64,000 bases of DNA, taken from assembly GCA_964551445.1 (NCBI GenBank), contig CAZKCG010000021.1, positions 1-64,000 on the forward strand. The letters run 5' to 3'. The DNA comes from DAOPXV01 sp964551445 (GTDB lineage: Bacteria > Muiribacteriota > UBA9980). The notes under the pieces were generated by a model, which saw only the letters and a program-made list of their open reading frames with translations, did no database searches and was not told the DNA's origin. Made by a program: the position numbers and the translations under genes. Below are positions 34,510-42,259 of this stretch, piece by piece; the stretch's first letter is position 1, and every line of letters begins with the position of its first letter.

Positions 34510-36513
34510 ATGTCAATAGTATCGACTATAGGAAAAAAATGTAAAAAATGCTACGCCTGCATCAAAAGCTGTCCGGCGAGAGCCATCAAGGTCTGTGACG
34601 GAAAGGCAAGCGTCATAGAAGAGCGCTGCATTTCATGCGGCCATTGCACGACCGTATGTTCGCAGAACGCCAAGATCGTAAAATCCGATTTTGAACCGCT
34701 TCGCAAAGATATTTTAAACACCGAAATAACGGCTATAGTCGCGCCTTCTTTTATAATCAGTTTTCCAGAGTTCGGGTTGAAGGTCGTTACCGCCCTTAAA
34801 AAACTCGGATTCAAAAACGTCTGCGAGGTCGGATTCGGCGCCGACCTGGTATCTCTCGAATATCAGAAACTTCTGTCTGAAAATATTGGGAAAACAATAA
34901 TAGCGACGCCCTGTCCCGCCATCGTGAAATACATACAGAAATATGAGCCGTCCCTTATTGAAATGCTCGCGCCCATAGTAAGCCCCATGATCGCCAGCGC
35001 CCGGGTGGCCAAAGCTATGCATCCGGCTTCAAAGGTGGCTTTCATCGGGCCCTGCGTTGCCAAGATCGACGAGACCGATAATTTCGGATACGACGACGTC
35101 GACTATGCCATGACCTTCGAAGAACTTAAACTCTGGATCGTAGATAATAAAATTGATTTCGCCGAACTTTGTGAAGAGGATTTCGATCCGCCGCGCGCTC
35201 ATCTGGGCGCTATTTATCCCGTCACGGGCGTTCTTTTGAAATGTTCGAACCTGCGCGACGACGTTATAGAATTTGATACCATAGTCACGGAAGGCCGCCA
35301 CAGGGTGCATAACGTTATTGATTCCCTGAAAAAAGGCTCCATTAAAGGTAAATTTATCGACATGCTTTTCTGCCTCGGATGTATCGAAGGGCCGAAGATT
35401 TGCTCCGAACTTAATTATTTCGAAAAAAAATCCAGGATCTCCGAATATGTGAGGTCACGCCTTGGCGATTCCAACAAGGAAGAGTGGATCGAGTACATCG
35501 AAAAATTCAAATATATTAATTTAAGGACCGTTTTCAGGTCTGAACCCGTAAATGAAATTCGTGAGGCGATCCCCGCCGAGATCAAAAAAGTGCTTATGGA
35601 AATGGGTAAGAACCAGCCGCAGGATGAATTAAATTGCGGAGCTTGCGGATATCCTACATGCCGCGCCAATGCACGCGCCATAATAGCCGGACTCGCCGAA
35701 AAGGAAATGTGCCTTCCATACCTTATCGAAAAACTTGAAGAAAATTTAAACCTTCTGGAAAATTCGAACGATATGCTCAAATCGACCCAGAATGAACTCA
35801 TTCAAAAAGAAAAGCTCGCGTCTTTAGGCCAGATGGCCGCCGGCGTCGCTCATGAAATAAATAACCCTCTCGGGACGGTTCTTTTATACGCCCACATGCT
35901 TATCGAGCAGGTGAAGAGCGACGATATGAAAGACGACGTGAAAACCATCATATGCGAGATAAACAGGACCAAGGAAATTATAACGGGAATGTTGAGTTTC
36001 GCCCGCGAGAACAAGCTTACGATCTCGAGTTTTAATTTTTCGATATTCCTCAACGAAATGGTCGAAAAATATCAGAGAGACTTCAGTTCTCTCGGCGTGA
36101 GCGTAAGCATAGATATCAACTGTCCGGACAATTTAATGCTCGAGGCCGATCAGAGCGCCATGGGCCAGGTCTTTTCGAACCTTCTTTCCAACGCCAAGGA
36201 CGCTATAGTCGAAGCCAGAAGGCCCATTGGAAAAATTCTTATTAACGTTTTGAAAACCGACGAGGATATTTCCATCTCCGTTACCGACAACGGGACCGGC
36301 ATCGAAAAAGAAAAGATACCCAAGCTTTTCACGCCTTTCTTCACGACCAAGGGTTATGGAAAAGGCACGGGGCTCGGCCTCCCGGTCGCGTACGGAATAA
36401 TCAAGATGCACCGTGGAAAGATAGCCGTTGAAAGCGTTTGCGGCGAGAACACGGTATTTCGCATAACGCTTCCGCTGAGGAATTCTATGAGCGTTTCGGG
36501 GCTTTTAGGATAA
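34510..36513 (+). CDS. Sensory [FeFe]-hydrogenase-like histidine kinase (HydS type)
   Basis: 667 residues. Two [4Fe-4S] clusters are predicted (Cys11/14/17/21 and 40/43/46/50). A hydrogenase large-subunit-like domain (about 70-300) keeps reduced H-cluster motifs: Cys135 in ATPCPAIV, Cys182 in GPCVAK, and Cys288-x2-Cys291 (catalytic enzymes have x3). An Fes-type cluster motif follows (Cys376, 379, 384, 401), then a coiled helix and a kinase core with phospho-acceptor His448 (VAHEINNPLG) and an ATPase domain (NLLSNAKDAI, DNGTGI, GTGLGLPVAYG). Known HydS-type proteins are thought to sense H2 or redox state. It probably phosphorylates the receiver proteins at 33790 and 36550. No membrane segment. 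Confidence 0.88.
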   Translation: MSIVSTIGKKCKKCYACIKSCPARAIKVCDGKASVIEERCISCGHCTTVCSQNAKIVKSDFEPLRKDILNTEITAIVAPSFIISFPEFGLKVVTALKKLGFKNVCEVGFGADLVSLEYQKLLSENIGKTIIATPCPAIVKYIQKYEPSLIEMLAPIVSPMIASARVAKAMHPASKVAFIGPCVAKIDETDNFGYDDVDYAMTFEELKLWIVDNKIDFAELCEEDFDPPRAHLGAIYPVTGVLLKCSNLRDDVIEFDTIVTEGRHRVHNVIDSLKKGSIKGKFIDMLFCLGCIEGPKICSELNYFEKKSRISEYVRSRLGDSNKEEWIEYIEKFKYINLRTVFRSEPVNEIREAIPAEIKKVLMEMGKNQPQDELNCGACGYPTCRANARAIIAGLAEKEMCLPYLIEKLEENLNLLENSNDMLKSTQNELIQKEKLASLGQMAAGVAHEINNPLGTVLLYAHMLIEQVKSDDMKDDVKTIICEINRTKEIITGMLSFARENKLTISSFNFSIFLNEMVEKYQRDFSSLGVSVSIDINCPDNLMLEADQSAMGQVFSNLLSNAKDAIVEARRPIGKILINVLKTDEDISISVTDNGTGIEKEKIPKLFTPFFTTKGYGKGTGLGLPVAYGIIKMHRGKIAVESVCGENTVFRITLPLRNSMSVSGLLG

Positions 36514-36549
36514 ACCGTTCAAAAGTTTTCTGAATTTTGAGGAGTTGAC

Positions 36550-38019
36550 ATGGAAAAACAGATGGCGAAGATATTGGTCATAGACGACGAGGAACAGTTC
36601 AGAATAGCCCTGGCTAAAGTAATTCAAAGGCACGGCTATGAAGTTGTGCAATTTCCTTCCGCGTACGCCGCCCTCGATTATCTCGAGACGAATAACGACG
36701 TCGATATAGCTATCGTGGACATGAAAATGGACGGCATGGACGGCATGGAATTTATCACCATGCTCAATGAATTTCACGCCGAGGTCGTCCCGATAATGGT
36801 GACCGCCTACTCATCCATAGACACCGCCGTAAGTTCCATCAAACACGGAGCTTTTGATTTTATCTCGAAGCCATTCAGTCCCGACCAGATATTATACGCC
36901 GTCCAGAAAGCGCTTACAAGGCGCGGTCTCATCGTTCAGAACAAAAAATTGAAATCGGAGGCCGACAGGTCGCTTAAAGTTTTAGGTCAGGAAACATCGA
37001 AATTACATACCGTCGTTCAATGTATGGCAAATCCTCTGATAGTTTTCAACAGCAGTCTCGAGATAGTTCTTTTCAACCCGAATTTTGAGAACATCGCCGG
37101 CGTTTCGATAAGACTTTTCTCTAATATCGAGGACTACAACTGCGAAATGATGTCGCATTTGAAGGGGCTTATTTCGGAGATCCGCGAGAAAAAGTCCCTG
37201 ACGATGATACAAAAGGAGATCAAGGTCGGAGAGAAATTCTATCAGATGACCTGCGCAGCCGTCGTGACGAACCGTGAAGCGGAAGGGTTTTGCGTTGTCT
37301 TAGACGATATAACCACTCTCAAGGAAGTCGAGAATATGAAAAATCAGTTCATCTCGATGGTCGCGCATGAGATAAAAGCTCCGATATCGGCCACGCTCGG
37401 ATATATTTACCTGATACTTGACGGATATATCACTGACAAGGACAAGATTCTCGAAAAACTCGGAAGATGCAAAGAGCGCTCGGAAACTCTTTTAGAAATG
37501 GTAAATGACCTGCTGCAGATATCCCGGTGCCAGAGCAACAGGCTCAACCTCGAGATAAAGCCTGTAAATTTAAAGGAAAAAATGGAAAGCGCTCTGGAAT
37601 TTTATTCTTCCGAGGTCTCCAAGAAAAACCAGGTATTGAACAAAAATTATTACGAAGGCGCCGTTGAAATACTCTCTGATGAGAAAGCGCTCGACATTAT
37701 TTTGAACAATCTTATCTCGAACGCGATAAAATATACTCCCGACGGCGGAAATATAGAAGTTTCGGTATATAACGAAGGAAACTACGGGGTCATCCGCGTA
37801 AAAGACACAGGGATAGGGATGAAACAGGAAGATCTTCCGAAACTTTTCACGGAATTTTACAGATGCAAATCCAAAGAGACCTCGAAGATACCCGGAACCG
37901 GTCTCGGTTTATCGGTCGTTAAAAAATTCGTCACGGCGCAAAAAGGCACCGTTAGCGTTGAAAGTGAATATCAAAAAGGAAGCATATTCACCGTCAGATT
38001 GCCGCTTAACGCGAATTAG
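36550..38019 (+). CDS. Receiver - PAS-like - histidine kinase hybrid
   Basis: 489 residues. An N-terminal receiver domain (about 7-122; Asp in IAIVDMKMDG, Thr in MVTAYSS, Lys in ISKPFSP) precedes a PAS-like domain (about 150-255) and a kinase core with His in SMVAHEIKAPIS (near 280) and an ATPase domain (NNLISNAIKYT, DTGIGM, GTGLGLSVVK). The receiver-first order means it can be controlled by another kinase, probably the sensor encoded 36 bases upstream, and pass the signal on. AGGAG precedes ATG 36550. Followed after 40 bases by hydG, so the whole H2-signalling set appears to be one unit. Confidence 0.87.
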   Translation: MEKQMAKILVIDDEEQFRIALAKVIQRHGYEVVQFPSAYAALDYLETNNDVDIAIVDMKMDGMDGMEFITMLNEFHAEVVPIMVTAYSSIDTAVSSIKHGAFDFISKPFSPDQILYAVQKALTRRGLIVQNKKLKSEADRSLKVLGQETSKLHTVVQCMANPLIVFNSSLEIVLFNPNFENIAGVSIRLFSNIEDYNCEMMSHLKGLISEIREKKSLTMIQKEIKVGEKFYQMTCAAVVTNREAEGFCVVLDDITTLKEVENMKNQFISMVAHEIKAPISATLGYIYLILDGYITDKDKILEKLGRCKERSETLLEMVNDLLQISRCQSNRLNLEIKPVNLKEKMESALEFYSSEVSKKNQVLNKNYYEGAVEILSDEKALDIILNNLISNAIKYTPDGGNIEVSVYNEGNYGVIRVKDTGIGMKQEDLPKLFTEFYRCKSKETSKIPGTGLGLSVVKKFVTAQKGTVSVESEYQKGSIFTVRLPLNAN

Positions 38020-38059
38020 TATTTGAGCGGCTGGTTTTATATTAGAAAGGGAAAGAACG

Positions 38060-39433
38060 ATGATAGACGAAAAAAGCCTATTTAATTTACTCGAGGAAAC
38101 TAAAACCCCGAAAAAAGAAGAGATCGAAAGAATAATTGAAAAGACGGCGGACCTTAAGCCGCTTGAACTTCGCGAAGCGGCGCTTCTTTTAAACTGCGAG
38201 GATCCGGAGCTTGTCGCGAAAATAAAGACGGCCGCGCGAGCGGTTAAGGAAAAGATATACGGAAAGCGCATGGTGCTTTTCGCCCCGCTGTACATGTCTA
38301 ACGAATGCGTCAATAACTGTCTGTACTGCGGGTTCAAGCGTTCGAATAAAGATATACACAGGAAGACTTTATCGTTAGACGAAATTGCAGAAGAAACGCT
38401 TTCGATCTTAAAAAGCGGACATAAAAGGATACTTCTCGTTGCCGGCGAGGACCTTAAAAAATGCAGCATAGATTATATAGTCGAGGCCATCAAAACTATA
38501 TATAAAGTCGATTATAAAGGCAATAAAATAAGGCGCGTCAACGTCAATCTCGCGCCGTGTGAAGTATCCGACCTTAAAAAACTTCGTTTCGCCGATATCG
38601 GTACTTTTCAACTCTTTCAGGAAGTGTTTCACCGCGAGACCTACGCGAAGCTTCATACCGCCGGCCCAAAAAAAGACATCGATAAAAGGCTCGCTTTATT
38701 TCCGAAGGCTTTCGAGGCCGGGATCGACGACGTGGGAATAGGCGTTCTATACGGCCTGTACGATTACAAGTTCGAGACGCTCGCCCTTTTATCATACGCT
38801 AAATTCCTTGATGAAAAATTCAAGGTAGGGCCTCACACCATATCGGTGCCAAGGCTTGAACCCGCGGCCGGCTGCGAATTTAACGGTCAGTCGCAATATC
38901 TTGTGCCCGATGAGGATTTTAAAAAGGTCGTCGCGATATTAAGGCTCGCGGTTCCTTATACCGGAATAATTTTATCGACGCGCGAAAGCGCCATACTTCG
39001 TGAAGAACTAGTGGAACTTGGCGTTTCTCAACTTTCAGCCGGTTCCAAGACCGAGCCTGGCGGTTACAGCAGGCCGGAGGAAGCAGCGGGGCAGTTCGTC
39101 GTATCCGATGAAAGATCGCTTGACGAGGTCATTCACCAGCTGGCTGAAAAAGGCTTTCTGCCGTCGTTCTGCACTTCATGCTATAGAAGCTTGAGAACCG
39201 GCGAATCTTTCATGGCGCTGTCAAAAACCGGGCATATCCATGAATTTTGCGATATAAACGGGCTTATCACCTTTTACGAATATTTGATCGATTTCGCTTC
39301 GCCCGAAACGAAAGAGATCGGCTTTAAATTGATAGACAAGCTTAAAAAACAGATACTGCCTGAAGATAAACGGGCGGATTTCGAAAAATATACCAAACGG
39401 CTTGAAAGCGGAGAACGCGACGTTTTCGTTTAA
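38060..39433 (+). CDS. hydG: [FeFe] hydrogenase H-cluster maturase HydG
   Basis: 457 residues. Radical SAM motif Cys83-x3-Cys87-x2-Cys90 (CVNNCLYC) and the HydG-specific C-terminal cluster motif Cys371-x2-Cys374-x22-Cys397, exactly the spacing that separates HydG from the tyrosine lyase ThiH. HydG cleaves tyrosine to supply CO and cyanide as an iron synthon for the H-cluster. Its partners HydE and HydF are not in this window. It lies 40 bases after the hybrid kinase and ends before a terminator. Confidence 0.94.
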   Translation: MIDEKSLFNLLEETKTPKKEEIERIIEKTADLKPLELREAALLLNCEDPELVAKIKTAARAVKEKIYGKRMVLFAPLYMSNECVNNCLYCGFKRSNKDIHRKTLSLDEIAEETLSILKSGHKRILLVAGEDLKKCSIDYIVEAIKTIYKVDYKGNKIRRVNVNLAPCEVSDLKKLRFADIGTFQLFQEVFHRETYAKLHTAGPKKDIDKRLALFPKAFEAGIDDVGIGVLYGLYDYKFETLALLSYAKFLDEKFKVGPHTISVPRLEPAAGCEFNGQSQYLVPDEDFKKVVAILRLAVPYTGIILSTRESAILREELVELGVSQLSAGSKTEPGGYSRPEEAAGQFVVSDERSLDEVIHQLAEKGFLPSFCTSCYRSLRTGESFMALSKTGHIHEFCDINGLITFYEYLIDFASPETKEIGFKLIDKLKKQILPEDKRADFEKYTKRLESGERDVFV

Positions 39434-39469
39434 AAAGAAACTTCTGCGCTTAAAACACTAAATATATTT

Positions 39470-39509
39470 AACGGCTTGTAAAACTTAGGTTTTCACTGGC
39501 CGTTTTTTT
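39470..39509 (+). terminator. Terminator after hydG
   Basis: ACGGC (39471-39475) pairs with GCCGT (39499-39503), with an inner AAAAC/GTTTT stem, followed by seven Ts. Confidence 0.75.
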
Positions 39510-39571
39510 GTTCGCCGGTTTAGATAATATCCGCGGATAATTATTTGTGGCCAGGTTCATAATAATTTATC

Positions 39572-39604
39572 TTGAAAAAAACATTAAAATGTATTAGAAT
39601 TGAG
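39572..39604 (+). promoter_or_regulatory. Promoter of the first STAS gene
   Basis: TTGAAA (39572-39577), 17 bases, TAGAAT (39595-39600). The block ATTAGAATTGAG (39593-39604) recurs exactly at the second STAS gene's promoter (46298-46309). The start codon at 39611 is so close that the message would be nearly leaderless. Confidence 0.5.
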
Positions 39605-39610
39605 TATATT

Positions 39611-40015
39611 ATGCAGCTAGCGAAAAAACACGAAAATGGAATATCCATAATAACCGTTAACGGAACCGTTGACGCCCTTTCCTCATACACGCTCGAGAAC
39701 GATCTTTTGGAGCTTATGTCGTCGGGCGACCTTTTTATCGTCATCGATATGTCCGATATGGATTACATCACAAGCGCGGGCCTTCGAAGCCTGCTGGTGG
39801 CCGCAAAAATGGTCAGTATCAAAAAAGGTTTCATGGCTCTTTGCCGTCTCAACGAAGACGTTAAAAAGATTTTTGGCATGGTCAATTTCGAAAGCGTATT
39901 AAATATATACGAAGACCTTGATTCATCATTGTCAGCCGCTTCGGCCGCCCTCCTGTCAAGATCGCCCATTCAGGAAGAGAACATTACCTGGCCGGGCGAT
40001 AACATCGTTAAATAA
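39611..40015 (+). CDS. STAS-domain protein (anti-sigma factor antagonist type)
   Basis: 134 residues from ATG 39611; the frame is open further up, but that segment is the promoter. STAS fold: GTVDALSSYTLENDL, then DMSDMDYITSAGLRSL with the Ser that RsbW-type kinases phosphorylate. The C-terminal ~25 residues are an extra Ser/Ala-rich tail. In partner switching such proteins bind the kinase when dephosphorylated. The matching phosphatase-kinase is encoded at 42260-44620 on the other strand and a second STAS gene at 46346, so cross-talk is likely. Confidence 0.82.
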   Translation: MQLAKKHENGISIITVNGTVDALSSYTLENDLLELMSSGDLFIVIDMSDMDYITSAGLRSLLVAAKMVSIKKGFMALCRLNEDVKKIFGMVNFESVLNIYEDLDSSLSAASAALLSRSPIQEENITWPGDNIVK

Positions 40016-40056
40016 AGTCGATATTTTTTTAAAAATCTTCAAACTAAAAAAATCTC

Positions 40057-40085
40057 TTGCAATTTTATGTACCGAGTGGTATAAT
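40057..40085 (+). promoter_or_regulatory. TetR gene promoter with embedded operator-like palindrome
   Basis: TTGCAA (40057-40062), 17 bases, TATAAT (40080-40085). The spacer contains TACC-GAGT-GGTA (40070-40081), a palindrome that recurs as TACC-TAAC-GGTA before the amylase gene. Its placement between the hexamers suits autorepression. Confidence 0.65.
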
Positions 40086-40114
40086 GAAATTATATTCCAA
40101 TGGAGAAAATGTGA

Positions 40115-40687
40115 ATGTCTAAAAAAGAAGAGATACTCGAACTCGCGCTGGCGTTATTCGCCGAAGAAGGCTATGACAACACCGGCGTTCAGAAGATAGT
40201 CGACGCCGCCGACGTTAAAAAGCCCACTCTTTATCATTACTTCGGAAGTAAAGAAGGGCTTCTGGAGGAATTGCTCGAGCAAAATTTCACGCCTTTTATC
40301 GAGGAACTGTTGAAATTAAGCGAATATAAAGGCGATATGGTTCTGACGCTCGAAAAGATCATATTTCACTACTTGAAATTTGCGAAGGAAAATCTTTCTT
40401 TTTATAAAATGGTTTTAAATCTTTCCTTTGCTCCGGAAAAAAGCCTTACATATAATTCGATAATAAAATACGCCGTGGCGCAGCATAAAATAATAGAGAA
40501 CATGTTCTCGGAAGCCGCTAACCACCACGGCAATATGAAGGGCAAAAGCCATATGCTCACATACACTTTCATAGGAATAATCAATTCGAATATATCGTTT
40601 TACTTATATACTAAAAACGACAGGGATATAGACCGCGACAGCGCCGGAAAATTATGCAGGCAGTTCATGTACGGGATATTCTGCTAA
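40115..40687 (+). CDS. TetR/AcrR-family transcriptional regulator
   Basis: 190 residues. The N-terminal helix-turn-helix is typical of TetR: ILELALALFAEEGYDNTGVQ, then VKKPTLYHYFGSKEGLLEELL. The ligand-binding C-terminal part (about 60-190) is variable and gives no clue to the ligand. GGAG at 40102-40105 precedes ATG 40115. A TACC-N4-GGTA palindrome lies inside its own promoter and again before the divergent-in-function but co-directional amylase gene, suggesting autoregulation and control of that gene. Typically a dimeric repressor released by a small molecule. Confidence 0.88.
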   Translation: MSKKEEILELALALFAEEGYDNTGVQKIVDAADVKKPTLYHYFGSKEGLLEELLEQNFTPFIEELLKLSEYKGDMVLTLEKIIFHYLKFAKENLSFYKMVLNLSFAPEKSLTYNSIIKYAVAQHKIIENMFSEAANHHGNMKGKSHMLTYTFIGIINSNISFYLYTKNDRDIDRDSAGKLCRQFMYGIFC

Positions 40688-40826
40688 GACGGCCCGTGTA
40701 TGTTTTGAATCTTTGCGCCGGGAAACAAAAATATGTTTGAGTTAAACGGCCGCTTTTGTTAACGATCTTCATAAAAAGCTCACGGTCGATCAATACCGGC
40801 CCGTTTTTACGATATAGAAGAACTTT

Positions 40827-40848
40827 AAAGATACGGTTGTATCTTTTT
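40827..40848 (+). terminator. Possible terminator between the TetR and amylase genes
   Basis: Perfect eight-base arms AAAGATAC and GTATCTTT around GGTT, followed by more Ts. It could also be a regulator site; 215 bases lie between the genes and nothing else is seen except the operator at 40869. Confidence 0.45.
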
Positions 40849-40868
40849 ATTTTAAAACAAAACTAACT

Positions 40869-40882
40869 ATACCTAACGGTAT
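40869..40882 (+). promoter_or_regulatory. Operator-like palindrome before the amylase gene
   Basis: ATACC-TAAC-GGTAT, sharing TACC-N4-GGTA with the site in the TetR promoter (40070-40081). It ends 20 bases before ATG 40903 and next to AAGGAG, so a bound repressor would block initiation. Confidence 0.55.
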
Positions 40883-40902
40883 GTATATAAAAGGAGAATA
40901 AA

Positions 40903-42249
40903 ATGAGATCTATCAACGAAAAAGTGTTTTATCACATTTATCCGCTTGGTTTTTGCGGCGCGCCGGAAAAAAACGATCAGGGCTCGGAACCTGTAGAGAG
41001 GTTAAATAAAATAACGGGCTGGATACCTCATATGAAAGATCTGGGAATTAACGCGCTTTATCTGGGGCCTGTTTTCGAATCGGTCAAACACGGTTACGAT
41101 ACGATCAATTATTTTGAAGTGGACAGGAGGCTTGGGAAAAATGATACGCTGAAAATTCTGGTGAAAGTTCTTCACGAAAACAGTATCGATGTCGTGTTCG
41201 ACGGAGTATTCAACCATGTAGGAAGGGATTTTTTCGCCTTTCGCGATCTTATGTATTCCGGCCATGACTCAAAATATATCGACTGGTTCGACGGCGTGGA
41301 TTTTGCCCGCAGAAGTCCTTATAACGACTGGTTCACTTATAACACATGGGCCGGGCATTACGATCTGGTAAAACTGAATTTAAAAAATAACGAAGTGAGA
41401 GAACACCTTTTAAACGCAGCTAAATACTGGATCGAAGAATTTAATATAGACGGCATAAGGCTTGACGCCGCCGATTCGCTTGACTTTGATTTTATGAGAA
41501 CGCTCGCCGGGGTCACTAAAAGCATAAAACCCGATTTCTGGCTTATGGGCGAGGTCGTTCACGGAAATTACGGGCGCTGGATCAATGAAGGGAAAATCGA
41601 TTCTACGACGAACTATGAGTGCTATAAGGGTTTATATTCGTCTCATAACGATAAGAACTACTTTGAGATAGCCCATTCTCTAAAACGGCAGTTCTCGAAG
41701 GATGGAATTTATAAAAATATGACCCTCTATAATTTCGCCGATAATCACGACGTTGAAAGAGTGGCGTCTACGGTCAAAAACAAAAAGCACTTATACCCGC
41801 TTTATACGCTGCTTTTTACGATGCCCGGCGTTCCGTCGGTCTATTACGGGAGCGAATGGGAGATAGAAGGGCGCAAGGTGAACGGATGCGACAAAGCTTT
41901 AAGGCCGGAACTTGACGTTGATGAAATGAATAGGACGATGCCGGACGATCTGGTCAGGCATATCTCAATATTATCGCATTTGAGAAGAACTTCAGGCGCT
42001 ATTAAAAGCGGCGGTTATGAGGAACTTTTCGTGAGATCTGAACAATTCGGGTTCATGCGGGAGCACGACGGCGAAAAAGTGGCGGTTATTCTCAATTCTT
42101 CGTGTGAAGAAGTTATATTAAATAATTTGAATATTCCCGAAGGTAAATACGCTGATCTTCTGGATAACGGACGCGAATTTGAATTGCGCGGAAAAGATCC
42201 GATAAATATAGGGCCCGGCCGGGCCAGGATACTGCGGAAAACCGCGTGA
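40903..42249 (+). CDS. Alpha-amylase family (GH13) glycoside hydrolase
   Basis: 448 residues, cytoplasmic by the lack of a signal peptide. The four GH13 regions are clear: DGVFNH (I), GIRLDAAD (II, nucleophile Asp), MGEVVHG (III, acid Glu) and FADNHD (IV, Asp). The (beta/alpha)8 barrel is followed by a short beta domain ending near RILRKTA. It acts on alpha-glucosidic bonds of starch/glycogen-type oligosaccharides; hydrolase versus transferase activity cannot be told. AAGGAG lies ten bases before ATG 40903. The TetR palindrome upstream suggests substrate-dependent control. Converges with the phosphatase gene after ten bases. Confidence 0.9.
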   Translation: MRSINEKVFYHIYPLGFCGAPEKNDQGSEPVERLNKITGWIPHMKDLGINALYLGPVFESVKHGYDTINYFEVDRRLGKNDTLKILVKVLHENSIDVVFDGVFNHVGRDFFAFRDLMYSGHDSKYIDWFDGVDFARRSPYNDWFTYNTWAGHYDLVKLNLKNNEVREHLLNAAKYWIEEFNIDGIRLDAADSLDFDFMRTLAGVTKSIKPDFWLMGEVVHGNYGRWINEGKIDSTTNYECYKGLYSSHNDKNYFEIAHSLKRQFSKDGIYKNMTLYNFADNHDVERVASTVKNKKHLYPLYTLLFTMPGVPSVYYGSEWEIEGRKVNGCDKALRPELDVDEMNRTMPDDLVRHISILSHLRRTSGAIKSGGYEELFVRSEQFGFMREHDGEKVAVILNSSCEEVILNNLNIPEGKYADLLDNGREFELRGKDPINIGPGRARILRKTA

Positions 42250-42259
42250 AGGCTTGTTA

